Assembly: GCF_900111745.1 (NCBI RefSeq)
Contig: NZ_FOIJ01000008.1
Coordinates: forward strand, 124,001-188,000
DNA: 64,000 nucleotides
From: Stigmatella erecta
GTDB lineage: Bacteria > Myxococcota > Myxococcia > Myxococcales > Myxococcaceae
Reading direction: 5' to 3'
In this document: piece by piece, positions 29,254 through 39,476 of the stretch
Position numbering within the stretch: position 1 is the stretch's first letter
How the letters are laid out: each line of letters begins with the position of its first letter
Position numbers and translations under genes: made by a program
Notes under the pieces: model-generated
What the model was told of the DNA's origin: nothing
The model's database searches: none
The model's input: only the letters and a program-made list of their open reading frames with translations

Positions 29254-29298
29254 GGCGAGCCCAGGTGTCTTCCGTCCACGGAAGCCCTGGGCTTCGCC
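29254..29298. terminator. Bidirectional terminator-like long hairpin
   Basis: A nested hairpin sits between convergent glmS and the kinase gene. Outer arms GGCGAGCCCAGG and CCTGGGCTTCGCC pair with one bulge; an inner CTTCCG/CGGAAG stem closes on TCCA. There is no long T-run, but position and stability fit. Confidence 0.6.
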
Positions 29299-29302
29299 GC
29301 GT

Positions 29303-30241
29303 CTAGAGCAGGGGCTGGCCGGACACCTTCTTCAGCCACTCCTGGATGTGCTGCCGGGAGGGGCTCTGGCCCGAGTCCAGGAGCCAGGTGAAGAGCGCGC
29401 CGGCGAACTCGCCGGCCGTGTGGTAGCGGCTGGCCGGATCCGGCGCGAGCGCGCGGCGGAGGATCAGCGCCAGCGGCCGGTCCAGCGAGTCCAGCAGGGG
29501 CAGCTTGCCCGCGCGGATGGCGGCCATCACCCGCGCCTCGTCCGTCTCCTCCCGGAGGAACGGGTGCACGCCCACCACCAGCTCGTGCAGGACGATGCCC
29601 AGGGCGAACAAGTCCGAGGCGGGGATGGGCGGCTCGCCGCGTGTCTGCTCCGGCGCCAGGTAGTGCAGCTTGCCCGCGAGGATGCCGTCCTGCGGGCCGA
29701 TGGTGGCCCCGCGCGCCTTGGCCACCCCGAAGTCGCCCAGCTTCACCTCGCCCTCGCCCGAGAAGAAGATGTTGGAGGGGGTGATGTCGCCGTGCACCAG
29801 CTCCAGCGGGCGGCCGCTGCGCGTGCGCGCCTGGTGGAAGTAGGAGAGCGCGCGCAGCACCTCGATGCAGGTGTGCAGGGCGATGCCCAGCGGCACCCGG
29901 CGGCCGAGCCGCTCGTGCACGCGCAGCAGCCGGTCCAAATCCCCGCCCGACAGGAACTCGAGGGCGATGAAGGGCCGCCCGAAGGCCTCGCCGTCCTCCA
30001 GCTTGCGCACCAGGTTGGGGTGATCCAACACGCCCATCAGGTCCGCCTCGTCCGCGAAGGCTTCCACGGACACGTCCTTGCGCATCAGCTTGAGCGCCAC
30101 CGAGAAGGGCTGGCCGCGCGCGTCCACCGCGTCCGCCAGGAACACCTCGGCCATGCCTCCCTCGCCCAGGCGCGAGCGGAGCCGGTACCGTCCGAACCTC
30201 CGGGAGGGAACCTCCACGGTCTTGGCGGAGCCCGTCTGCAC
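29303..30241 (-). CDS. Cytoplasmic Ser/Thr protein kinase
   Basis: A 312-residue kinase with almost nothing beyond the catalytic domain. Seen in order: LGEGGMAEVF (glycine loop, about residues 25-34), VALKLM (Lys), HGDITPSNI (HRD replaced by HGD, so a non-RD kinase), GDFGVAK and YLAPEQTRG. The C-terminal 50 residues form a helical tail without a transmembrane helix. HGD implies control that does not depend on activation-loop phosphorylation through the HRD arginine (inference from family knowledge). The start is GTG 30241 with only a weak ribosome site. Confidence 0.88.
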   Translation of the reverse strand: MQTGSAKTVEVPSRRFGRYRLRSRLGEGGMAEVFLADAVDARGQPFSVALKLMRKDVSVEAFADEADLMGVLDHPNLVRKLEDGEAFGRPFIALEFLSGGDLDRLLRVHERLGRRVPLGIALHTCIEVLRALSYFHQARTRSGRPLELVHGDITPSNIFFSGEGEVKLGDFGVAKARGATIGPQDGILAGKLHYLAPEQTRGEPPIPASDLFALGIVLHELVVGVHPFLREETDEARVMAAIRAGKLPLLDSLDRPLALILRRALAPDPASRYHTAGEFAGALFTWLLDSGQSPSRQHIQEWLKKVSGQPLL

Positions 30242-30326
30242 GCGCCCCAGTAAGCCACAGGCAGGGCCACGTCCGGAACTGCCTCCGTCTCATCTCCTCA
30301 AGAAAGGAGAAGCTTCACGGAGCCCG

Positions 30327-30355
30327 TAAAAATCTGGCCGGGATGTCCTCCCGGC
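30327..30355 (-). terminator. Terminator of the ECF sigma operon
   Basis: On the minus strand GCCGGGA and TCCCGGC pair around GGACA, followed by CAGATTTTTA. The hairpin begins immediately after the stop codon of the last operon gene. Confidence 0.8.
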
Positions 30356-30589
30356 TCAGTCCTCCTGGGCCAGCTCCAGCAGCAGCTCCAGGTTCTCGGC
30401 CTCGTCCAGGCGCTCCAGCAGCTCCAGGTTCTCCACCACCTCGCGGTCCTCGGCGGAGAGCTCCTTCGGGGGGGGGCGCTCCGGCGGCGCCTGCTGTGCC
30501 TGGGGAGGAGGCGGGGGCGCGGGCCCTTCGGACGGAGGCGGGCTGGCGCAGAGCGTGGTGGCCAGCACGGCGGCAAGGAGCCCGCTCAC
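30356..30589 (-). CDS. Small exported Pro-rich protein, last gene of ECF operon
   Basis: A 77-residue protein with a short signal-like N-terminus (MSGLLAAVLATTLCAS), a Pro-rich middle and an acidic Leu-rich tail (VVENLELLERLDEAENL). The tail echoes the C-terminus of the anti-sigma factor two genes upstream (SNLELVEDYDVV). The GTG start overlaps the DUF3106 stop by 4 bp. No function recognised. The coupling and the shared motif suggest a periplasmic part in the same signalling module. Confidence 0.65.
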   Translation of the reverse strand: MSGLLAAVLATTLCASPPPSEGPAPPPPPQAQQAPPERPPPKELSAEDREVVENLELLERLDEAENLELLLELAQED

Positions 30590-31080
30590 CGCCGCCGCCT
30601 CTCCCGCAGGCGGTCGCGCAGCTCCTGGCGCTGCTCGGGGGACAGCTGGCGCCAGCGGCGCAGGTTCTCCCGCATCTGCTCGCGGCGCTCCGGGTGGGCG
30701 CGCAGGTACTCGCGCATGCGCTGGCGCAGCTCCGCCTTGCGCTCCGGGCTCAGGCTCTGGAACTCACCGAAGCGCTCGCGCAGCAGCTGGCGCTCCTCGG
30801 GCGAGAGCCGCTGCAGCGCCTTCAGGTTGGCGCGCAGCCGCTCCCGCTCCTCGGGGGACAGGCGCCGCAGGCGCTCCAGGTTGCCGCGCACGCGCTTCTG
30901 TTCCTCGGCAGAGAGCGCCCTGAACTCCCGGAGCTTCGCGCGCAGGGCCTCCTTCTGTTCGGGCGAGAGCTTCTCGAAGCGCTCCGCCGCCGTGGGCGCC
31001 CGCCCGGGCTCCTGCGCCCGGGAGGAGGCTCCGAGCAACAGCACCACCAGCCCTCCGGCCATGGCCAGCGTCCGTCTCAT
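30586..31080 (-). CDS. DUF3106 secreted protein made of seven 18-residue repeats
   Basis: A 164-residue protein. A signal peptide (about residues 1-22, ending SSRAQ) precedes seven consecutive 18-residue units from residue 38 to 163, with the common form LSPEERxxLRxxLxxLxx. One unit equals five helical turns, so the protein is probably a long charged helix or hairpin in the periplasm. This matches the DUF3106 style. Its ATG overlaps the anti-sigma stop (ATGA) and its stop overlaps the next start (GTGA). A stress-sensing or envelope-binding role like other sigma-operon periplasmic proteins is inferred. Confidence 0.8.
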   Translation of the reverse strand: MRRTLAMAGGLVVLLLGASSRAQEPGRAPTAAERFEKLSPEQKEALRAKLREFRALSAEEQKRVRGNLERLRRLSPEERERLRANLKALQRLSPEERQLLRERFGEFQSLSPERKAELRQRMREYLRAHPERREQMRENLRRWRQLSPEQRQELRDRLRERRRR

Positions 31081-31550
31081 TCCCGCACCTCCAGCTCATG
31101 CAGGTGGGTGACGACCTCCAGGTCCTCGAAGCTGTCCAGGCCCACCACGTCGTAGTCCTCCACCAGCTCCAGGTTCGAGGCCAGCTCCAGCGCCCCGGGG
31201 TCCGCTTCCTCCAGGCCCGCCGGTCCGCGGGGAGAGAGCACGAGCACCACCCCCGCCGCGGCCGCCAGGCCCAGGGCCGGGGCCCACACCCAGGGGCGCA
31301 GCAGGGCGCGCAGCCGCTCCGGGAGCGGCGCGGGCAGGGCCTCCACCTTGGCCAGCACCTGCCGCCGGGTGGCCGGGGAGGGCGTGAACCCGGGCAGCCG
31401 CGCCACCTTCGCCACCGTGCCGCGCAGCAGGGCCTCCGTGCTCCGGCAGGGGGCGCATGTCTCCAGGTGCGCCCCCACCTCCGCGTGACGCGCGGGGGCC
31501 AGCTCCCCGTCGATGAATGCCGTCAGCTCGTCCTCGACCGTACAGCTCAT
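31077..31550 (-). CDS. Anti-sigma factor with zinc-finger HxxxCxxC domain
   Basis: A 157-residue membrane protein. The N-terminal anti-sigma zinc-binding motif is HLETCAPC (HxxxCxxC, about residues 29-36). One transmembrane helix lies near 95-112 (APALGLAAAAGVVLVLS), leaving an acidic periplasmic tail (ELASNLELVEDYDVVGL). This is the classic one-pass layout that sequesters the ECF sigma at the membrane. Its ATG overlaps the sigma stop by 4 bp, which keeps sigma and anti-sigma production linked. Confidence 0.88.
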   Translation of the reverse strand: MSCTVEDELTAFIDGELAPARHAEVGAHLETCAPCRSTEALLRGTVAKVARLPGFTPSPATRRQVLAKVEALPAPLPERLRALLRPWVWAPALGLAAAAGVVLVLSPRGPAGLEEADPGALELASNLELVEDYDVVGLDSFEDLEVVTHLHELEVRE

Positions 31551-32158
31551 GCCCTGCTCCTCGCGGGCCCGGTGCCCGCCTGCAACGCTTCCACCTTCCG
31601 GGCCACGGCCAGGGTGGCCCGGTGGATGAGGCTCTTCACGGCGGCCTCGCTCGCCCCCAGCGCCGTGGCGATGTCCCGGTAGGCCATGCCCTCGAAGCGG
31701 CACAGGGTGAAGGCCGCCCGCTCGCGCTCACTCATGCCCTGCAGGGCCTCGCCCACGGCCCGCTCCAGCTCCCGCCCCGCCACCGCCTCGTCCGGCTGCT
31801 CCGCCCCGGGGCTGGCCACCTCCACCCCGCCGTCCTCCGCGTCCCCCGGGGAGGTGGAGGTGTGGGCCACCCGGTACTCGCCCCGGCGCACCTCGTTGAG
31901 GCAGTGGTTGGTGGCCACCCGGAACAGGAACGTCTTGAACGGGGCCGCGGGCTGGTAGGCCTTCGCGTTCCGGTACAGCTTCACGAAGATGTCCTGGGCC
32001 AGCTCCTCCGCCCGGGCCCGGTCCCCCACGAAGCGGAAGGCAAAGCGGGCCACGCTGGCGTGGTAGCGGTCGAACAGCAGGGCGAATGCCCGCCGGTCGC
32101 CCGCCGCGACCCTCACCATCACCTGTGCGTCCGAATCCGCGTCCACGCTCCGTTCCAA
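31547..32158 (-). CDS. ECF RNA polymerase sigma factor
   Basis: A 203-residue sigma-70 family factor. Region 2 is [19 protein letters not shown] through [15 protein letters not shown]; region 4 is [31 protein letters not shown], ending in the helix [15 protein letters not shown]. The insertion between regions 2 and 4 is acidic. The TTG at 32158 is chosen because GGAAGG lies eight bases upstream; a GTG at 32146 has its ribosome site too close. It heads a four-gene operon with 4-bp overlaps, and probably transcribes its own operon. Confidence 0.9.
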   Translation of the reverse strand: MERSVDADSDAQVMVRVAAGDRRAFALLFDRYHASVARFAFRFVGDRARAEELAQDIFVKLYRNAKAYQPAAPFKTFLFRVATNHCLNEVRRGEYRVAHTSTSPGDAEDGGVEVASPGAEQPDEAVAGRELERAVGEALQGMSERERAAFTLCRFEGMAYRDIATALGASEAAVKSLIHRATLAVARKVEALQAGTGPARSRA

Positions 32159-32195
32159 CCCCGTTGCCTTCCGGAAGTTGCGGGCCCTCTGCGCT

Positions 32196-32225
32196 TTGAA
32201 GCCGATGGGGGGCCCCGGGTACAGT
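32196..32225 (+). promoter_or_regulatory. Candidate promoter with predicted leaderless start
   Basis: TTGAAG (32196-32201) and TACAGT (32220-32225) are 18 bp apart, 4 of 6 matches each. The next gene's GTG at 32233 is where transcription would begin, and it lacks a Shine-Dalgarno sequence. Confidence 0.4.
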
Positions 32226-32232
32226 TTTTGGC

Positions 32233-33045
32233 GTGGCCACCCGCTTCCGCCCCCCACCGCCCTCCGCCGAGCGCACCCCCTGGGAGGACGCAGGGGAAGA
32301 GGCCCCGTCCGGTCCGCCGGAGCTGCTGCCGGGCGAGTTCCCGGGGGCCGAGGCGCCCGTCCCGGTCTCCCCCGAGCGGGGCTCTTCCCTGCCACCCACC
32401 AGCCCCACGCCCCCCCTGGGGCTCCCGCTGCCGCTGATGGCCTTGGTGGAGCAGGCCCGCCGGGAGGAGCCGGGCGAGCGGCAGCGGCAGCTGGCGCTGC
32501 GCATCAACCAGACGCTGGCGAAGATGGCCAGCGGCGAGGGGGGCCGGCCGGTGGCGGACGTGTTCCACCGGCTCATCGAGGGCGGCATGCTCGAGGGCCT
32601 GGAGGACGAGACGGGGCAGCGCTGTCTGGAGGCCGCCGTCCAGGGGCTCCTGTCCCTGGGGTTTCCCTATGCCCTGGAGGTCCGGCCCGAGGACCTGGAG
32701 CGGCTCCACGCCCCCCCACCGGTGCCGTCCTCCCCGGGCCTGGGCCTCAAGCCCACCGCGGCGGCGATCGCCGGAGGGGGGGCCGCCGGGCAGGTGGCCC
32801 TGGAGCTTCTGACGTCGGGAGCCCTCTCTACAGAGGTCACGCTGCAGGTAGGCGCGCTGCTGGCGGCGCTGGTGCCCGTGCTGCTGAGCGCCCCGAAAAC
32901 CGCACTGCGCTATGGCGGGCTGGCCGTGCTGCTGCTGGTGTCCGTGACCGAAATATTTCTAGGCTTTTCGCCCAGTTATGCTGGGCTGCTGTCCGGGCTG
33001 GCGGGGCTGGTGGCCTGTCTCCTGATCGCTGTCCGCGAGGGCTGA
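32233..33045 (+). CDS. Hypothetical membrane protein with Pro-rich N-terminus
   Basis: A 270-residue protein with no family recognised. Residues 1-70 are Pro/Glu-rich and disordered-looking. Residues 75-155 form a helical domain ([33 protein letters not shown]). A Gly/Ala-rich stretch then precedes three closely packed hydrophobic helices ([46 protein letters not shown]). It is divergent from the sigma operon and 134 bp upstream of recA. GTG 32233 is the only plausible start. Confidence 0.65.
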   Translation: MATRFRPPPPSAERTPWEDAGEEAPSGPPELLPGEFPGAEAPVPVSPERGSSLPPTSPTPPLGLPLPLMALVEQARREEPGERQRQLALRINQTLAKMASGEGGRPVADVFHRLIEGGMLEGLEDETGQRCLEAAVQGLLSLGFPYALEVRPEDLERLHAPPPVPSSPGLGLKPTAAAIAGGGAAGQVALELLTSGALSTEVTLQVGALLAALVPVLLSAPKTALRYGGLAVLLLVSVTEIFLGFSPSYAGLLSGLAGLVACLLIAVREG

Positions 33046-33077
33046 GCTGTTCTGGGTCCACCCGCATGTCAGAGGGG

Positions 33078-33106
33078 TGGACTAGGGTCTACCCAACGCG
33101 TATTAA
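33078..33106 (+). promoter_or_regulatory. Candidate recA promoter
   Basis: TGGACT (33078-33083) and TATTAA (33101-33106) are 17 bp apart, 4 of 6 matches each. Transcription would start near 33113, seven bases before the LexA-type palindrome. Confidence 0.55.
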
Positions 33107-33119
33107 AGCGTGCCGCGTT

Positions 33120-33135
33120 CTGAACGCGGGTTCAG
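33120..33135. promoter_or_regulatory. LexA/SOS operator of recA
   Basis: A perfect interrupted palindrome, CTGAAC-GCGG-GTTCAG. It agrees with the GTTCAG-ended LexA site I recall for Myxococcus xanthus. It sits just downstream of the proposed start point, a classic repression position, 45 bp before the recA ATG. Confidence 0.75.
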
Positions 33136-33179
33136 GTGGGCCGGGGTGGCCCACCGCATACAACTGGAGGAGTAGTCAG

Positions 33180-34262
33180 ATGGCCGTGAATTCAGAGAAG
33201 GAGAAGGCGATCGAGTTGGCGATGTCCGCTGTCGAGCGCCAGTTCGGCAAGGGTTCCATCATGCGGCTCGGCAAGGACGAGCCGCTCATGCGTGACATTC
33301 AGGCCATCTCGACCGGATCGATCTCGCTCGACATCGCGCTGGGTGTGGGAGGCGTTCCGAAGGGACGCATCATCGAGATCTTCGGGCCGGAGTCCTCCGG
33401 TAAGACGACGCTGTGCCTCCACATCGTCGCCGAGGCGCAGAAGCGTGGCGGCATCTGCGGCTACATCGACGCGGAGCACGCCCTCGACGTGGGCTACGCC
33501 CGCAAGCTGGGGGTGCGCACCGACGACCTGCTGCTCAGCCAGCCGGACACGGGGGAGCAGGGGTTGGAGATCGCCGAGATGCTGGTGCGCTCGGGGGCCA
33601 TCGACGTGCTGGTGGTGGACTCGGTGGCGGCGCTGGTGCCGAAGGCCGAGCTCGAGGGGGAGATGGGCGATGCGCACATGGGTGTGCAGGCCCGCCTGAT
33701 GAGCCAGGCGTTGCGCAAGCTCACGGGCACCATCTCCAAGAGCCAGACCTGCGTCATCTTCATCAATCAGATCCGCATGAAGATCGGCGTCATGTTCGGC
33801 AACCCGGAGACGACCACGGGCGGCAACGCGCTGAAGTTCTACGCGTCGCAGCGCCTGGACATCCGCCGCATCGGCGCCATCAAGAATGGCGAGAACGTGG
33901 TGGGCAGCCGCACCCGCGTGAAGGTGGTGAAGAACAAGGTCGCGCCTCCCTTCAAGGAGGTGGAGTTCGACATCATGTACGGCACCGGCATCTCGCGCGA
34001 GGGAGACCTCATCGACCTGGCCTCCAACGAGAACATCGTCGAGAAGAGCGGCAGCTGGTTCGCCTTCAAGGGGGAGCGCATCGGTCAGGGCCGGGAGAAC
34101 GCGAAGGACTACCTGCGCGAGCATCCGGACACCTACAAGGAGATCGAAGCGCGCGTGCTTGAGAAGTACGGCGTCATCAAGCCCGCGGCCGCCGCGGTAC
34201 CGGAAGAGCCTGAGCCTTCGGGTGAGGGTGAGAAGCGTCCGCGCGTGAAGGCCGTGAAGTAA
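33180..34262 (+). CDS. recA: Recombinase RecA
   Basis: A 360-residue recombinase that forms ATP-dependent filaments on single-stranded DNA and triggers LexA cleavage. Walker A is GPESSGKTT (about residues 68-76), Walker B is [11 protein letters not shown], and loop regions GEMGDAHMG and [15 protein letters not shown] match closely. The C-terminal tail is Pro/Glu-rich but ends basic (KRPRVKAVK), unlike the acidic E. coli tail. GGAGG lies seven bases before the ATG. M. xanthus has two recA genes; which one this resembles cannot be decided here, but the SOS operator suggests the damage-inducible one. Confidence 0.98.
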   Translation: MAVNSEKEKAIELAMSAVERQFGKGSIMRLGKDEPLMRDIQAISTGSISLDIALGVGGVPKGRIIEIFGPESSGKTTLCLHIVAEAQKRGGICGYIDAEHALDVGYARKLGVRTDDLLLSQPDTGEQGLEIAEMLVRSGAIDVLVVDSVAALVPKAELEGEMGDAHMGVQARLMSQALRKLTGTISKSQTCVIFINQIRMKIGVMFGNPETTTGGNALKFYASQRLDIRRIGAIKNGENVVGSRTRVKVVKNKVAPPFKEVEFDIMYGTGISREGDLIDLASNENIVEKSGSWFAFKGERIGQGRENAKDYLREHPDTYKEIEARVLEKYGVIKPAAAAVPEEPEPSGEGEKRPRVKAVK

Positions 34263-34285
34263 GCTGACGCCGCGTGTGAAGTTCC

Positions 34286-34326
34286 CGGGGCGGTCCCTCG
34301 CGAGGGGGGCCGCCCCGCTTCATTTT
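34286..34326 (+). terminator. recA terminator
   Basis: GGGGCGG and CCGCCCC form the outer stem of a hairpin (34287-34316) with an inner CCCTCG/CGAGGG stem, followed by CTTCATTTT, starting 24 bp after the recA stop. Confidence 0.7.
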
Positions 34327-34428
34327 GAGGCGCGGCGCGTCACACGGATGTTTTGTCCTTGGACAAGGGAAGCGCCATAGACTTGCGCGCCCGCGAAAGG
34401 CCGCAGGGCCCGCGCACTGGAGGATTCC

Positions 34429-36543
34429 TTGTCCCAGAAACTGCATCGCCGCACCATTCTTCAGTCCATTGTCGCGGCCGCCGCGACGACCGCGTTTGGC
34501 TGTGGTGACGATGCGCCGTCGGTGAGCGTCTCGGACCGGTCGCGCGCGTACTTCCCTCAATCGGTGGCCTCCGGTGAGCCCCGTCCCGACAGCGTGGTGC
34601 TGTGGACGCGCGCGGTGGACCCGGAGCACGCGGGGGACGACACGGCGCTCACGCTGGAGGTGTCCGAGGAGGAGTCCTTCGGCACGCTCGTGCTGCAGAC
34701 CGAGGTGGTGGCGCGCGCGGCGCACGACCATGCGCTCAAGGTGAAGGTGACGAACCTCAAGCCGCGCACCACCTACTATTACCGCTTCCTGTACGCGCAC
34801 GACGGCGAGCGCTTCTCCACCGTGGTGGGCCGCACGCGCACCGCGCCGGCCGCCGGGGACGAGGTGCCGGTGAAGTTCGCCTTCGCGAGCTGCCAGGACT
34901 ACGTGGGCCGCTACTTCAACACGTGGAACCGGCTGCTGCAGCTCGACGAGGAGCTGGACTTCGTCATGTTCCTCGGGGACTACGTGTACGAGACGACGGG
35001 CGACCCGGCCTTCCAGTCCACCAACTCCCTGCGCAGCGTGCGCTTCAGCGAGCCGGCAGGGGCGCTCGTGCAGCGCACGGGCATCTTCGAGTACTACGCC
35101 GCCGCGTCGCTCTCCAACTACCGGGACCTGTACAAGCTCATCCGCACGGACGCCATCCTGCAGCGCGTGCACGAGCGCTACCCCTTCATCGTCATGTGGG
35201 ATGACCACGAGTTCTCCGACGACTGCTGGGGCGCGCACGCCACGTACGAGGACGAGAAGCGCTCGGAGGAGCAGACCGAGCGGCGGCGCAACGCGGAGCA
35301 GGCCTTCTTCGAGTTCATCCCCATCGACGCCACCCCCACGGGCGCGGCGCAGGGCGCCATCGACGTGAGCTCCGAGCCCCGTTTCCCGGACACGCGCGTC
35401 TACCGGGACTTCGAGTTCGGCAAGCACCTGAAGCTCATCGTCACGGACTACCGCACCTACCGGCCCGACCACCTCATCGCCGAGGATGCCTACCCGGGCA
35501 CGGTGGTGATGGATGCCCCGACGCTGGCGGCCCTGGGCGCCGCGCCGGCGTTCGCCTCGGAGCAGTTCGCCTACATCAACGTGGATGCCCCCGAGTACGC
35601 CCAGGTGAAGGGCGCGCTGCGCCAGGTGTACCTGCAGCTCGCCACCCAGGCAGGGGCGGAGAACCCCCAGGGCAAGGCGGACACGTGGGTGAAGGGCAAC
35701 CTGGCCCTGGCGTACGTCAACCCCGTGCTGGCGCAGATTGGCGTGGCGCCCATCCCCACCGCCAACCAGCCCCGGGGCATGGCCTACGTGCACATGGGCA
35801 AGGTGGGCCTGTTCGACATCCGGGGCTCGCGCTACGTCGTGGTGAAGGACACCTTCGATCTGTACGCGCAGTACCGGTACGCCACCTCCCAGGGGGCCAG
35901 CGAGAACGTGCTGGGCGCCGCCCAGGAGGCGTGGTTCAAGGAGCGGCTGACCGCGAAGAACACCTGGAAGATCATCGTCAGCTCCGTGTCGTTGACGCCG
36001 CTCGTCTGGGACTTGCGCGGCAAGACGGACATCCCGGATGCCACGCTGCGCCAGCGCTTCGCCTTCAACGCGGACGGGTGGGACGGCTTCCCCACCAAGC
36101 GCAAGGAGCTGCTGCAGTACGTGGCCGCGAACGCGCAGAACGCGCTCTTCATCTCCGGGGACATCCACGCCTCGTACGCCTCGGTGGAGGAGAACGTCCC
36201 GGCGCTGACGACGCCGGCCATCTCCTCGGGCGTGGTGAAGGAGCTCGCGGGCACGGCCGTCATGGGCGCGGGCTACGCGGAGGGCAGCGCGCTCTACCGC
36301 TACGCCATCGCCGAGCTGGATCCGACGCTCAAGGCGGGCAACCCGAACATCGTCTTCTCCAACTCCGAGGCCCATGGCTTCGTGGTGCTGGAGGTGCGCG
36401 CGAACGAGGCCCTGGCCTCCTTCCACCTCATCCCCAGCAGCGAGGTGAACAAGGACTACTCGCTGCGCAACGAGAGCGAGCTGCGCAACCGGTTTACCCG
36501 CCAGGACGTGCGCGTCCAGAATGGGAAGATCTCCACCCTCTGA
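34429..36543 (+). CDS. phoD: PhoD-family alkaline phosphatase, Tat-exported
   Basis: A 704-residue phosphodiesterase/phosphatase. The N-terminus HRRTILQSIVAAAATTAFGC combines a twin-arginine motif with a possible lipobox (AFGC). A PhoD N-terminal Ig-like domain follows (about 40-140), then the catalytic part with FASCQDY, MFLGDYVYE, MWDDHEFSDDCW and ISGDIHASY, the Fe/Ca ligands of PhoD. It is longer than B. subtilis PhoD (about 580). The start is TTG with GGAGG five bases upstream. It would release phosphate from phosphodiesters outside the cell. The next gene starts 18 bp later. Confidence 0.93.
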   Translation: MSQKLHRRTILQSIVAAAATTAFGCGDDAPSVSVSDRSRAYFPQSVASGEPRPDSVVLWTRAVDPEHAGDDTALTLEVSEEESFGTLVLQTEVVARAAHDHALKVKVTNLKPRTTYYYRFLYAHDGERFSTVVGRTRTAPAAGDEVPVKFAFASCQDYVGRYFNTWNRLLQLDEELDFVMFLGDYVYETTGDPAFQSTNSLRSVRFSEPAGALVQRTGIFEYYAAASLSNYRDLYKLIRTDAILQRVHERYPFIVMWDDHEFSDDCWGAHATYEDEKRSEEQTERRRNAEQAFFEFIPIDATPTGAAQGAIDVSSEPRFPDTRVYRDFEFGKHLKLIVTDYRTYRPDHLIAEDAYPGTVVMDAPTLAALGAAPAFASEQFAYINVDAPEYAQVKGALRQVYLQLATQAGAENPQGKADTWVKGNLALAYVNPVLAQIGVAPIPTANQPRGMAYVHMGKVGLFDIRGSRYVVVKDTFDLYAQYRYATSQGASENVLGAAQEAWFKERLTAKNTWKIIVSSVSLTPLVWDLRGKTDIPDATLRQRFAFNADGWDGFPTKRKELLQYVAANAQNALFISGDIHASYASVEENVPALTTPAISSGVVKELAGTAVMGAGYAEGSALYRYAIAELDPTLKAGNPNIVFSNSEAHGFVVLEVRANEALASFHLIPSSEVNKDYSLRNESELRNRFTRQDVRVQNGKISTL

Positions 36544-36561
36544 GCCTGACAGGGGCTTCGC

Positions 36562-37122
36562 ATGAGCACACCGGATGTCCGCCTGGTTCCCGCGCTGGCC
36601 GAGCACCTCGAGGCCTGGCTGGCCATCCGGGCGGGGCCCACCTCGCGGCGCCTCCTGCCCCTGGAGGATGCGCCGCGGGAGGCCTTGCTGCGGCGGCTGA
36701 CGGAGGCGAGCAGCGACGTCATGGACCTGCGGGCCACGAGCTTCCGGTGGATGGTGGAGTCCGAGGGCCGCATCGTGGGCACCGTGTCCGCGCGGGATTT
36801 GTCGCGCTACCACGGCCGCGTGGAGGTGGGGTACATGCTCGCCGAGGACTCCCTGGGCCGGGGGCTGGGCACCCGGGCCCTGACGCTCCTCCTGGACAAG
36901 CTCTTCGCGATCCCCTCGCTCTACCACGTGTGGCTCACGACGACCGAGCCCAACCGGGCCTCGCAGGGGCTGGCGCGCAAGCTGGGCTTCCGCCAGGAGG
37001 GGCTCCTGCGCGGCCACTGCATCGTCCAGGGCGAGCGGATGGACCAGCAGGTGTGGGGCCTGCTGCGGCCCGAGTGGGAGGCCGGGCGGAGTGCACGGAA
37101 TTTGAAGCCTCCAGAGGGGTGA
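36562..37122 (+). CDS. GNAT acetyltransferase, RimJ/RimL type
   Basis: A 186-residue N-acetyltransferase. The acetyl-CoA motif is in LAEDSLGRGLGTRALTLLLD and the family's C-terminal NRASQGLARKLGFRQEGLLR is clear. The RimJ/RimL subgroup acetylates ribosomal or other protein N-termini, or antibiotics; no acceptor can be read from sequence. It lies 18 bp after phoD and 15 bp before tex on the same strand. Confidence 0.88.
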   Translation: MSTPDVRLVPALAEHLEAWLAIRAGPTSRRLLPLEDAPREALLRRLTEASSDVMDLRATSFRWMVESEGRIVGTVSARDLSRYHGRVEVGYMLAEDSLGRGLGTRALTLLLDKLFAIPSLYHVWLTTTEPNRASQGLARKLGFRQEGLLRGHCIVQGERMDQQVWGLLRPEWEAGRSARNLKPPEG

Positions 37123-37137
37123 TAGGGTGGCGGGGCC

Positions 37138-39465
<2,328 letters not shown>

Positions 39466-39476
39466 GGGACGGGCCC

